This document shows positions 8,506-16,361 of a stretch of DNA of 24,553 nucleotides, one piece after another (positions within the stretch are counted from its first letter, which is position 1; every line of letters begins with the position of its first letter). The stretch spans positions 1 through 24,553 of the forward strand of contig JBPCOJ010000116.1 in the NCBI GenBank assembly GCA_051000345.1, in the 5' to 3' direction. The notes beneath the pieces were generated by a model. The model saw nothing but the letters and a program-made list of their open reading frames with translations. It searched no databases and had not been told where the DNA came from. Source of the stretch: JBHENC01 sp051000345 (GTDB lineage Bacteria; Acidobacteriota; Blastocatellia; Pyrinomonadales; Pyrinomonadaceae). The position numbers were made by a program, and so were the translations under genes.

Positions 8506-8964
8506 ATGAAGCCGCATAAAATTATCATCGGCAGCGATCACGCCGGATATGAAAGCAAGGAATCGTTGAAGCAAGAGCTTGTGAAGCAGGGCTTCGAGGT
8601 CGATGATCGCGGCACGAATAATCTGGAGAGCGTCGATTACCCGGACTTCGGCGCGGCTGTCGGCCATGCTGTCGTGGAGGGCGGCGACGATGTTCGCGGC
8701 GTTGTCGTATGCGGTTCGGGCATCGGCATTTCCATCGCAGCAAACAAAGTGCCGGGCGTGCGCGCCGCGCTTTGCTGGAACGAAGAAACTGCGCGTCTTG
8801 CCCGCGAACACAACGACGCCAACGTGCTTTGTCTCGGCGCGCGTTTTATCGAGCCGGAACTCGCCGCGAAGATGGCGCGCATTTTCATGGAAACGAATTT
8901 CGCGGGCGGGCGGCACGGGCAGCGCGTCGAAAAACTAGCGCAGTTGGACGAAAAAAAGACTTGA
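8506..8964 (+). CDS. rpiB: Ribose-5-phosphate isomerase B
   Basis: RpiB interconverts ribulose-5-phosphate (made by Gnd) and ribose-5-phosphate. The protein starts MKPHKIIIGSDHAGYESK and shows the family motifs SDHAG, VDYPDFG, VVCGSGIGISIAANK (with the active-site Cys/Ser loop), ARLAREHNDANVLCLGAR (with the conserved histidine) and a C-terminal FAGGRHGQRV. I chose the ATG at 8506, giving 152 residues, because family members begin directly before the IGSDHAG strand and GGGGA lies upstream. An in-frame ATG at 8491 would add only five residues. The gene follows pgl by about 20 bp. Confidence 0.94.
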   Translation: MKPHKIIIGSDHAGYESKESLKQELVKQGFEVDDRGTNNLESVDYPDFGAAVGHAVVEGGDDVRGVVVCGSGIGISIAANKVPGVRAALCWNEETARLAREHNDANVLCLGARFIEPELAAKMARIFMETNFAGGRHGQRVEKLAQLDEKKT

Positions 8965-9010
8965 CGAAGATGTTTTAAGGATTCTTCGACGGTCATTGTG
9001 TGGTGGTGGC

Positions 9011-9085
9011 AGCAGCGGCTTGTTTTCCTGCCCGTGCTTTTGTTTGAAAACATAACACGCGGGCAGACAGGAACAAGCCGCTGCT
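9011..9085. other. Long hairpin in the rpiB-glucosidase gap
   Basis: AGCAGCGGCTTGTT (9011-9024) is perfectly complementary to AACAAGCCGCTGCT (9072-9085), giving a 14-bp outer stem. Inside it, CTGCCCG (9028-9034) pairs with CGGGCAG (9060-9066). The whole 75-nt element ends 26 nt before the glucosidase ATG. No T-run follows, so it is not a standard terminator. It could act as an mRNA stabiliser, a translational control structure, or be a relic of a small palindromic repeat. The 147-bp gap (8965-9111) holds no gene. Confidence 0.75.
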
Positions 9086-9111
9086 CTTTACAATCAAAAC
9101 CTAACTTTTCA

Positions 9112-11793
9112 ATGAACACCAAAGAACACGAAAGGCTGCGCGAACCTTCGAGCGCGCCGGTTGCGCCGTGGCGTAAATGGGGGCCGTATGTGTCGGAGCG
9201 CGCGTGGGGAACCGTGCGCGAGGATTACTCTGCGGACGGCGCGGCGTGGGATTACTTTCCGCACGATCTGGCGCGCTCGAAAGCTTATCGCTGGGGTGAA
9301 GACGGGCTTGCCGGAATCTGCGACCGTTACCAATTGATGGTCTTCTCGCTCGCTTTGTGGAACGGGCGCGATGCGATTTTGAAGGAACGCCTTTACGGGC
9401 TTGTGTCGAGCGAAGCGAATCACAGCGAGGACGTTAAGGAATACTATTTTTATCTCGATTCGACGCCGACGCATTCGTACATGAAATATTTGTACAAGTA
9501 TCCGCAAAGAGAATATCCGTATGTTCAGTTGATAGAAGAAAACCGCAAGCGGCGCGGCGAGCATCTTCCCGAATACGAGCTTTTGGACACAGGCGTGTTC
9601 GATGATGATCGCTACTTCGATGTGTTCGTCGAATACGCGAAGGCCGACGCGGAAGACATCTGCGTTCGCATCGAAGTCTTCAATCGCGGCACTGAAGATG
9701 CTTCGATTCACGTCTTGCCGCAACTTTGGTTTCGCAATACATGGGCGTGGGAAGCCGAAGCTTCGAGCGAACCCGTTATCAGCGCAGGGCCGAAGGGCAA
9801 GGATTTCGTGAGCCTTCTGGCAGACGATTCTCATGCCGCGCCGCTTCCGAACTTGCCGTTCGAGTATCGTCTAGGCCAGCGTTATTTGTACGGCGAAGCA
9901 AACGCAACCACGCTTTTTACGAACAACGAAACAAACGCGCCGCGTGTGTGGGGCGAGGGCGCGCAAAGCCGCTCGCCGTTTGTGAAGGATGCTTTTCATC
10001 GGCACATAATCAATGGCGAAGATTGCGTCAATCCTGAACAGACGGGAACGAAGGCGTGTTTGCATTACGCAGGCATAAATGTTCCGGCGAATGAATCTGT
10101 TGTGATACGCCTTCGTTTGTCGGACAAGCTTTTGAAAAAGCCGCTTGCCGATGTCGATAAAATCATCGAGCGAGGGCGCGCGGAAGCGAACGAGTTTTAT
10201 GCGTCGATTCATCCGCCGAAGGCGACTGCGGACGAAAAGCTTGTGCAGCGGCAGGCGCTTGCGGGGATGCTTTGGTCAAAGCAGATTTATATCTACGACG
10301 TGCATCGCTGGCTCGACGGTGATAACCCGAATTCTCCGCCGCCGGAATCGCGCCGCCGCAATCGCAATCATCGCTGGATGCACTTGAACTCGATGCGCGT
10401 GATGTCGATGCCGGACAAGTGGGAATACCCCTGGTTTGCGGCATGGGATTTAGCGTTTCACTGCGCGCCGCTCGCGCTCGTCGATCCTGAATTTGCGAAA
10501 GATCAGTTGTGGCTTTTATTGTTCGAGCAGTTTCAGCATCCGAACGGGCAAATACCGGCTTACGAGTGGGAGTTTTCAGACCTTAATCCGCCGGTTCACG
10601 CGTGGGCTGTATGGCGCGTTTACAACATGGATCGCCAGCGCACGGGCAAGGCTGATCGCATGTTTCTCGAAAAATGTTTCCACAAGCTGCTGATAAATTT
10701 CGCGTGGTGGATTAATAAGGTGGACGGCGAAGGCAACAACGTTTTCGAGGGCGGCTTTCTCGGTTTAGATAACATTACAGTGCTTGACCGCAGCGAGGAA
10801 ATGCCGGACGGCGCGGTGCTCGAACAATCCGACGCGACGGGCTGGATGGGCATGTTTTGTTTGAACTTGATGCGAATCGCGCTCGAACTCGCAAAGGAAA
10901 ACAAAGCATACGAAGCGCTCGCCACGAAGTTTTTTCAGCACTACGTTTACGTCGGCGCGGCGATGAAGAAAATGGGCGGGCGCAACTATTCCTTGTGGGA
11001 CGAAAAGGATCGTTTCTTTTACGATGTGCTGCGTTATCCGAACGGCGAGTTTCATAAGTTTCGCGTGCGCTCGCTCGTCGGACTGATTCCGCTGTATGCG
11101 ATTGAGCGCTTGGAAGAAGACTGGCTCAAGCCGTTCCCGGAGTTCCAGTCGAATCTGAATTGGTTTTTGAAGAACAGGCAAGACATAGTGCAAAGCTGCG
11201 TGACGACAATCGAGCGCGAGGACGGCGGCAAAGTTCATGTTCTTGCCATAGTCGATGAAGCGCAGATGCGGCACTTGCTTGAAAGAATCTGGGACCCTGC
11301 GGAGTTTCGCTCTGACTACGGCTTGCGCAGTCTCTCGAAATATCACGAGGCGCATCCGTTCGTCTTCGGGCGCAATCAGGTTGCTTACGAGCCTGCCGAA
11401 TCCATCGAAATGCTGAAGGGCGGCAACTCGAATTGGCGCGGGCCTGTGTGGTTTCCGACGAGCTTTATGATGATTGAATCCTTCCGCAAGTTAGGCAAAG
11501 CTTACGGCGCGGAACTCTCGATTGAAAGCGCCGCAGCGAATGAGCCAGCCGTGACGCTCGACGATATGGCGCAAGGATTCGCAGACCGCATGATCCGATT
11601 ATTCACGCGCAACGAAGACGGCGTGCGCCCTGTTCACGGAAAATACGAAAAGTTCCAGACCGATCCGCACTGGCGCGATCTTCTGCTGTTCTACGAATAC
11701 TTTCACGGCGATACGGGCATGGGCTTGGGCGCATCGCATCAAACGGGCTGGACGGGACTCGTCGCCTCGCTCATTGATGAGTGGCGAAGATAA
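9112..11793 (+). CDS. GH63-type glucosidase (MGH1-like glycoside hydrolase)
   Basis: This 893-residue protein belongs to the bacterial glucosidase group related to GH63/mannosylglycerate-hydrolase-like (alpha/alpha)6-barrel enzymes, which release glucose (or a related sugar) from oligosaccharides by inversion. The N-terminal part shows the family-typical ERAWGTVREDYSADG, AWDYFPHD and YYFYLDSTPTHSYMKYLYKY. The catalytic barrel contains WEYPWFAAWDLAFH, whose aspartate is a candidate general acid, then GQIPAYEWEFSD, LEQSDATGWMG, and near the C-terminus NWRGPVWFPTSF. There is no signal peptide, so the enzyme is likely cytosolic. I chose the ATG at 9112 since family homology starts there (MNTKEHERL). 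The frame is open back to 8998 but that stretch is the hairpin. No good Shine-Dalgarno sequence precedes it. Exact substrate (trehalose, glycogen-derived maltodextrin, glucosylglycerate and others) cannot be read from the sequence. Confidence 0.85.
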   Translation: MNTKEHERLREPSSAPVAPWRKWGPYVSERAWGTVREDYSADGAAWDYFPHDLARSKAYRWGEDGLAGICDRYQLMVFSLALWNGRDAILKERLYGLVSSEANHSEDVKEYYFYLDSTPTHSYMKYLYKYPQREYPYVQLIEENRKRRGEHLPEYELLDTGVFDDDRYFDVFVEYAKADAEDICVRIEVFNRGTEDASIHVLPQLWFRNTWAWEAEASSEPVISAGPKGKDFVSLLADDSHAAPLPNLPFEYRLGQRYLYGEANATTLFTNNETNAPRVWGEGAQSRSPFVKDAFHRHIINGEDCVNPEQTGTKACLHYAGINVPANESVVIRLRLSDKLLKKPLADVDKIIERGRAEANEFYASIHPPKATADEKLVQRQALAGMLWSKQIYIYDVHRWLDGDNPNSPPPESRRRNRNHRWMHLNSMRVMSMPDKWEYPWFAAWDLAFHCAPLALVDPEFAKDQLWLLLFEQFQHPNGQIPAYEWEFSDLNPPVHAWAVWRVYNMDRQRTGKADRMFLEKCFHKLLINFAWWINKVDGEGNNVFEGGFLGLDNITVLDRSEEMPDGAVLEQSDATGWMGMFCLNLMRIALELAKENKAYEALATKFFQHYVYVGAAMKKMGGRNYSLWDEKDRFFYDVLRYPNGEFHKFRVRSLVGLIPLYAIERLEEDWLKPFPEFQSNLNWFLKNRQDIVQSCVTTIEREDGGKVHVLAIVDEAQMRHLLERIWDPAEFRSDYGLRSLSKYHEAHPFVFGRNQVAYEPAESIEMLKGGNSNWRGPVWFPTSFMMIESFRKLGKAYGAELSIESAAANEPAVTLDDMAQGFADRMIRLFTRNEDGVRPVHGKYEKFQTDPHWRDLLLFYEYFHGDTGMGLGASHQTGWTGLVASLIDEWRR

Positions 11794-11822
11794 AATTGTA
11801 CGAATCTTTCTGATATTGAGTT

Positions 11823-13775
11823 GTGAGCGATTCAACGGACAAAGCTGAACTGACTTTGCTTCGCGCGTTGGCGATGAACTATGCGTCGGCGGAGAGCGCG
11901 CTGGCCGAAGCGTCTGCGTTGCGCGCTGGCCTGCATCTACCGATGAGCGTCGTCCACGTCATTAGCGATGTTCACGGCGAATATAAAAAGCTGCGGCACG
12001 TCATCAACAACGCTTCCGGCTCTTTGCGCCCGCTCGTCGAATCATTGTTTAGCGAACGATTGACGGATGTTGAAATCAAAGAGTTGCTCGCTGTGCTCTA
12101 TTATCCGCGCGAGATGATGGCGCACATGAGCGACAAGTTTGCGGATTCCGAGAGCCGCCGGGAATGGGTTTCGCGCACGCTGCGTTTGCAATTCGAGCTT
12201 GTGCGTGGATTAGCGAAAAACTATCGCCGCGCGCACGTCGTCAATCTTTTCCCGCCGGAACGCCGCGAACTATTTGAAGAACTACTTGCAGAACCTTGTT
12301 CCGAACGCGCGCCAGCTTACATTGACGAAATGATTTATGTGCTGACGGAGCACGATCAGGATTTGCTTTGCGTGCGTGCGGCGTCTCGTTTGGTGCGCAA
12401 TCTGACGACTTCGGAAATCATCGTTGCGGGAGATTTGGGAGATCGCGGCCCGCGCATTGATCGCGTCATCGATTATTTGATGGAGCAGCCGAACGTGATC
12501 CTCACATGGGGCAATCATGATGCGGAGTGGATGGGCGCGTGTCTCGGGCAAGACGCGCTGATCGCTACTGTCCTACGCGTTTCTTTGCGCTACCGTCGCC
12601 TCTCGCAGTTGGAAGAAGGCTATGGATTGATTGTGTCGCCGCTCGAAAAATTAGCGCGCACGATTTATGCGGATGATCCGGCGGAATGCTTCGGTTTGAA
12701 GGGAACGGGACTGCGCGATGATGCGTTGATGCGCCGGATGCAGAAGGCGGCGGCGATTATGCAGTTTAAGCTGGAAGGGCAAGCCATCCGCCGCCATCCC
12801 GAATGGGACATGGAGAATCGCAATCTGCTTCACCGCATCGATTTTGCGAACGGCACGGTAGAGATTGACGGGCAAACTTATCCTTTGCGCGATACCAATT
12901 TACCGACCATCGATCCGAACGATCCTTATGCGCTTTCGACGGAAGAGCGCGCGTGCATGAATCGTTTGCGGCAATCGTTTTTGACGAGCGCGCGTTTGTG
13001 GGAACATATGAGGTACGTCGCAAGGCGCGGCGCGATGTGGCTCGAACGCGATGATGCGTTGATCTTTCACGCCTGCGTGCCGGTGGATGAAAGCGGCGAG
13101 ATGCTTTCATTAAAAGTTGACGGCGAGGAACATTCCGGGCGCGCGCTCTTTGATTCTCTCGGCGCAGTTATTCGGCGTGCTTTTCGGGCGGGCGCGGTGA
13201 CGGGATCGGCGGCGGAAGGTGACGCGGATTGGTTTTGGTATTTGTGGGCGGGAGCGCGCTCGCCGTTTTTCGGCAAAGACCGCATGGCGACTTTCGAGAC
13301 ATATTTTGTCGAAGATAAACAAACGCACGTCGAAAACAAAAATCCTTATTTCGCCTTGATACACGATGCTGATTTCTGTCGCGGCATCATGCGTGAGTTC
13401 GGCGTTACCGAAGACGGCTTGATCGTTAACGGACACGTCCCTGTGAAAATCGAAAAGGGCGAGCAGCCCGTCAAGCGCGGCGGCAATGCCGTGACGATTG
13501 ATGGCGCGTTTTCCGAAGCCTACGGCGATCACGGCTACACTTTGATTCTCGCTCCCGAAAGGATCGCGCTCGCCGAACACCACCACTTTGAATCAATCGA
13601 AGATGCGATTACGAGCGGCGCGGACATCGTGCCGAAAGTTACGATCATACGCACTTACGATCATCCGCGAATCATTGCCGACACGGACGCGGGCGCAAGC
13701 TTGCACCGTCAGTGCGAAGCCCTCGAACGATTAATCGCCGCCTACGAGAACGGCACGCTGATCGAACCCGCCTGA
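11823..13775 (+). CDS. fbp: Fructose-1,6-bisphosphatase class III
   Basis: The enzyme hydrolyses fructose-1,6-bisphosphate to F6P, a gluconeogenic step that also lets triose phosphates re-enter a cyclic pentose phosphate pathway. At 650 residues it has the long form typical of class III (Bacillus-type) enzymes. It carries calcineurin-like metallophosphatase motifs: ISDVHGEY, GDLGDRGPR, WGNHDAEWMG and NGHVPVK. The start is the GTG at 11823: similarity to class III enzymes includes the LTLLRALAMNY segment that lies upstream of the first ATG (11874), so that ATG is too far downstream. The ribosome binding site is poor. It follows the glucosidase gene by 29 bp and is the last gene of the operon. 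The next gene is convergent at a distance of 28 bp, with no visible terminator in between. Confidence 0.92.
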   Translation: MSDSTDKAELTLLRALAMNYASAESALAEASALRAGLHLPMSVVHVISDVHGEYKKLRHVINNASGSLRPLVESLFSERLTDVEIKELLAVLYYPREMMAHMSDKFADSESRREWVSRTLRLQFELVRGLAKNYRRAHVVNLFPPERRELFEELLAEPCSERAPAYIDEMIYVLTEHDQDLLCVRAASRLVRNLTTSEIIVAGDLGDRGPRIDRVIDYLMEQPNVILTWGNHDAEWMGACLGQDALIATVLRVSLRYRRLSQLEEGYGLIVSPLEKLARTIYADDPAECFGLKGTGLRDDALMRRMQKAAAIMQFKLEGQAIRRHPEWDMENRNLLHRIDFANGTVEIDGQTYPLRDTNLPTIDPNDPYALSTEERACMNRLRQSFLTSARLWEHMRYVARRGAMWLERDDALIFHACVPVDESGEMLSLKVDGEEHSGRALFDSLGAVIRRAFRAGAVTGSAAEGDADWFWYLWAGARSPFFGKDRMATFETYFVEDKQTHVENKNPYFALIHDADFCRGIMREFGVTEDGLIVNGHVPVKIEKGEQPVKRGGNAVTIDGAFSEAYGDHGYTLILAPERIALAEHHHFESIEDAITSGADIVPKVTIIRTYDHPRIIADTDAGASLHRQCEALERLIAAYENGTLIEPA

Positions 13776-13803
13776 ATTCTCCAATCCTCAAAACGTCGCT
13801 TCT

Positions 13804-15109
13804 TTATCTCCAATCACCCAGCACGACGAACGGCGCCCAGTAGTAAGGATGTGCGAAGCGCGGGTCGCGCATCACGCCGAGTTGGGCGCGGCGCATTGCT
13901 TCGGCCTTTGAAACTCCGGCGGCCAATTCTTTGTAAAAGAGCGTCATCGTGTCGCGCGTCGAAGCATCGTTGACGCTCCACAGCGAGGCGATGACGGTGG
14001 GCGCTCCGGCCTTTGAAAAGGCGCGCGAGAGACTGCTGTAAACTGCGCCCGGATCATAGCCGCCGATGTTGGTCTGACAGGCGGAGAGCGTGACGAGGCG
14101 CGTGCCGTCGAGCGAGAGTTTATATTTATCTTCGACGATGTCTTTAACCGAAAGGCGATTCGGCGTTCCGGCGAGAAGCAGATAGGTTTCCTTCGGGTCG
14201 CGGCTGTCAATCACGCCGTGCGTCGCAAAGTGCAGGAACGGGGTGCGCGTCGCAGTGGGTTGTGTGACGCGGGCAACGGTGGCGTCCTTGCCTGTATAGA
14301 CGCTCGATTTCGTGAAGATACGACTAAGCGCGGCGACTTCATCGGTTGCCGCCGGAAGGCTTCCGTCCGGGTTTCCGAGCGCCAGCAAGCCAACACTATC
14401 AGCTTTGCCGGAAAGCTTGCCCGTCGTTGCTGCAGTTGCGTTGACGAAATTGAGCAGATCGGCTGAAGCGAAGTAAGCGAAGCGTTTTTGTTCGATGAGA
14501 AAGTTAATCGAGCCGTCGGCTTTAGCGCGTCCGAGCGCGTGAACCGGCAGATAGTAAAGCTCCGCCGCCGGGACGATTAAAAGCGTGTCGGCTTCGTCAA
14601 CCGCATTCCGCCGAAACGCCTGAGGTAATTTCCGCGTGCGACTCTGCGAGCAGCTCGAGCAAGGAGCGGGCGCGCCCGGCTTCGATAATGCTGAAAGCTT
14701 CCGCAGCATTTTGCAGCGCCGCGCCGGTCAAAGCGGAATTGTTCGATGCGCGATTGGCGAGAGACATTTCGGCGAGCGCGGCGGCGGCTTCGTCGTAAAC
14801 GTCTTTGGTGGTGGCGAGAAATGTCGTGCGTGCTTCATCCGCGCGAAGGCTGCCCTGTCGGATCGTTTCAATTGTCTTGAGCGCTTTGCGGTAAGCATCC
14901 AAAGCCTCTTCGCGCAGCTTTGCGGCCTTTTGCGAATCGAAGGGCGCTGCATCGATGCCGAACTTCGGAAAAGAAGCGCCCGCGATTTTTTGACTGCGCT
15001 CGTTCGGCGTTGCCGCAAGGCCGCGCCGCGTGCCATAACAAAGCACGGCGCACGCGATAAAAAGAATGACAGCACCGATATGTAAAAGAGAATTCCGCTG
15101 GTGATGCAT
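13804..15109 (-). pseudogene. CHAT-domain protein, deletion derivative with frameshift
   Basis: The ATG at 15109 has a good ribosome binding site (GAGG, spacing 5) and a hydrophobic signal/TM segment (HIGAVILFIACAVLCYG). The frame then matches residues of the + strand CHAT protein from AYRKALKTIETI through FLATTKDVYDEAAAAL and EAGRARSLLELLAESHAEIT, and stops at 14597. The CHAT domain continues in another frame down to 13804, with the catalytic motifs HFATHG and LSACQT and the family ending YYWAPFVVLGDWR. Compared with the intact copy, about 180 codons (coiled coil and linker) are missing at the junction near 14606-14612, and the N-terminal TPRs are also absent. Both pieces have no other stop codon, so the damage looks recent, or the downstream piece (possible ATG at 14709) may still be expressed separately by coupling. 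I infer a pseudogene; the alternative is two overlapping genes. Confidence 0.75.
14774..14818 (-). repeat. 45-nt segment identical to the intact CHAT gene (inverted copy at 17880-17924)
   Basis: The 45 bases here are the exact reverse complement of 17880-17924. The segment encodes LATTKDVYDEAAAAL in both CHAT genes. Flanking regions of the two genes are clearly more diverged at the nucleotide level. It makes a perfect inverted repeat about 3.1 kb apart around the RDD gene. Confidence 0.85.
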
Positions 15110-15350
15110 ATAAGCCTCGATTAAGCGATGAACAAATTATGCGAGGGTGTGCGAGGTGGTTTACGAAAAGCGTGCGGCGATTGAACAAACGGAATCGCCT
15201 GCAATCGCCATGCGCATGAAGTATATTGCCAGCCGAAGCTAATCGACAAGATTTCGCGCGCACAAAGCAATATGGGCTGTCGCAAATTTTCGGTAGCCGC
15301 CGTCGCATTTTCGAGTTGCCGCGAGGCATCGGATTCCGGTTTGAACTGAA
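15110..15350. other. Intergenic region between the divergent CHAT pseudogene and RDD gene
   Basis: This stretch, together with the promoter and leader up to 15498, has no convincing gene. I see one small stem (GGCGATT, 15176-15182, with AATCGCC, 15193-15199) and a possible - strand -10 box CATAAT (15141-15136) for the CHAT pseudogene, without a matching -35 box. Several open frames on the - strand here lack ribosome binding sites and family features. Confidence 0.5.
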
Positions 15351-15379
15351 TTGACAAGCCTATACGTCGGGTGTATAAG
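15351..15379 (+). promoter_or_regulatory. Sigma70-type promoter for the RDD-domain gene
   Basis: A perfect -35 box TTGACA (15351-15356) is followed by a 17-bp spacer and the -10 box TATAAG (15374-15379, five of six consensus bases). Transcription would begin near 15386, giving a leader of about 113 nt before the ATG at 15499. The leader contains a 7-bp stem (GCGAAGC 15434-15440 with GCTTCGC 15455-15461). This is the best promoter I can see in the window. Confidence 0.7.
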
Positions 15380-15498
15380 CCAGAATTATTCCTCTGCGAT
15401 GGCAGCGCCGGAAAATAGATGAGAGACACAGGCGCGAAGCGCAAGCGGCGCAATGCTTCGCTTTGAATTTCAAACACAAGTATCCCGAAGGAGAGTCG

Positions 15499-16191
15499 AT
15501 GATTGTTTGCGAGTCTTGCAGAACTCCGAATGTTGACATAGCGCGGTTCTGCGTTAAGTGCGGCGTTGCGCTTCCGATGACGTATGCCATTGCGCCCGCG
15601 CCGGGATCATGGCAAACTCCGACTGCCGATTTATACAGCCCTGAACACGGCAGATACAGCGACACCGGAAGCCACACGGCGAGCGATGTCAGGCCGAGCA
15701 TTTTGCCCGCATACACGGACGTTTCAGCGGGCATCGTGCCGCATCGATTGAACTATGCCAAGTGGGGTGATCGTGTGCTCGGCTCGATTATTGACAGCAT
15801 GATATTGATTCCCGTGTTCTCGATACTTTTCTTAGTGGTCATGCTCTTGATAGGTTTTGCCAACGCGGTAGGTTCGGCGCTCGGAATCGGGGTGATTCTC
15901 ATGGGGGTGTGGTTGCTGGCTATTATCTACAATAAAATCTATCTTGTGGGTACGCGCGGCGCTTCCATCGGTCAAGGTGTGATGAAACTGAAGGTTGTGG
16001 ATGCATCAGGCGCAAATGTTTCGATGGGCAAAGCGGCCTTGCGACAAATCGCCGCCGTCGGCATTAGTTTAACTCCGATTCTCGGAACCATCGCGCACTT
16101 CGCTGACGTGTTGTGGCCTCTGTGGGACAGCAAGCGCCAGACGCTTCATGATAAAGCTGCGGACGCATTCGTTGTTAAAGTCGAACAGTAA
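15499..16191 (+). CDS. RDD-family membrane protein with N-terminal zinc ribbon
   Basis: The 230-residue protein begins with a zinc ribbon: Cys4, Cys7, Cys18 and Cys21 in CESC and CVKC pairs spaced by ten residues. A flexible Pro/Ser/Thr-rich linker (about 25-75) leads to an RDD domain starting at KWGDRVLGSIIDS, with the conserved Arg and Asp residues. Two strong membrane segments follow (IDSMILIPVFSILFLVVML and IGVILMGVWLLAII), then the RDD signature GASIGQGVMKLKVVD and a weaker third segment before LWDSKRQTLHDKAA. It likely sits in the cytoplasmic membrane with the zinc ribbon in the cytosol; RDD proteins have been linked to transport, but its role here is unknown. ATG 15499 is chosen for its AAGGAGA (15488-15494); the frame is open upstream to a TTG at 15463. 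It lies between the two divergent CHAT genes. Confidence 0.85.
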   Translation: MIVCESCRTPNVDIARFCVKCGVALPMTYAIAPAPGSWQTPTADLYSPEHGRYSDTGSHTASDVRPSILPAYTDVSAGIVPHRLNYAKWGDRVLGSIIDSMILIPVFSILFLVVMLLIGFANAVGSALGIGVILMGVWLLAIIYNKIYLVGTRGASIGQGVMKLKVVDASGANVSMGKAALRQIAAVGISLTPILGTIAHFADVLWPLWDSKRQTLHDKAADAFVVKVEQ

Positions 16192-16361
16192 TTTCACGCT
16201 GCGTTTCAATCATTTGCAGAATAGCGCGAGAACACTTATCAAGTTTCAATCGTATCACTTCGTATCGTGGTGATTTATCACCGCAACACGGGTTACAAAA
16301 ACTCCAAAGTTACTTGCGTCGCTGTCTGCCTATTTTCGCCAATCGTAATGAGGCCATAGTT

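Noticed and set aside
7912..8916. Long open frame (334 codons) antisense to pgl and rpiB
   Set aside because: It mirrors the codon pattern of well-supported genes on the other strand and shows no recognisable domain; the same holds for the 258-codon frame antisense to zwf (4214-4990).
8998..9111. In-frame N-terminal extension of the glucosidase gene
   Set aside because: It consists of the long hairpin, has no ribosome binding site, and family similarity begins at the ATG at 9112.
14590..14640. Programmed ribosomal frameshift joining the two CHAT pieces
   Set aside because: About 180 codons are missing at the junction compared with the intact copy, and I see no slippery heptamer; a deletion explains it better.
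16314..16361. TTG start extending the CHAT protein by 16 residues
   Set aside because: The ATG at 16362 has a ribosome binding site and directly precedes the signal peptide.
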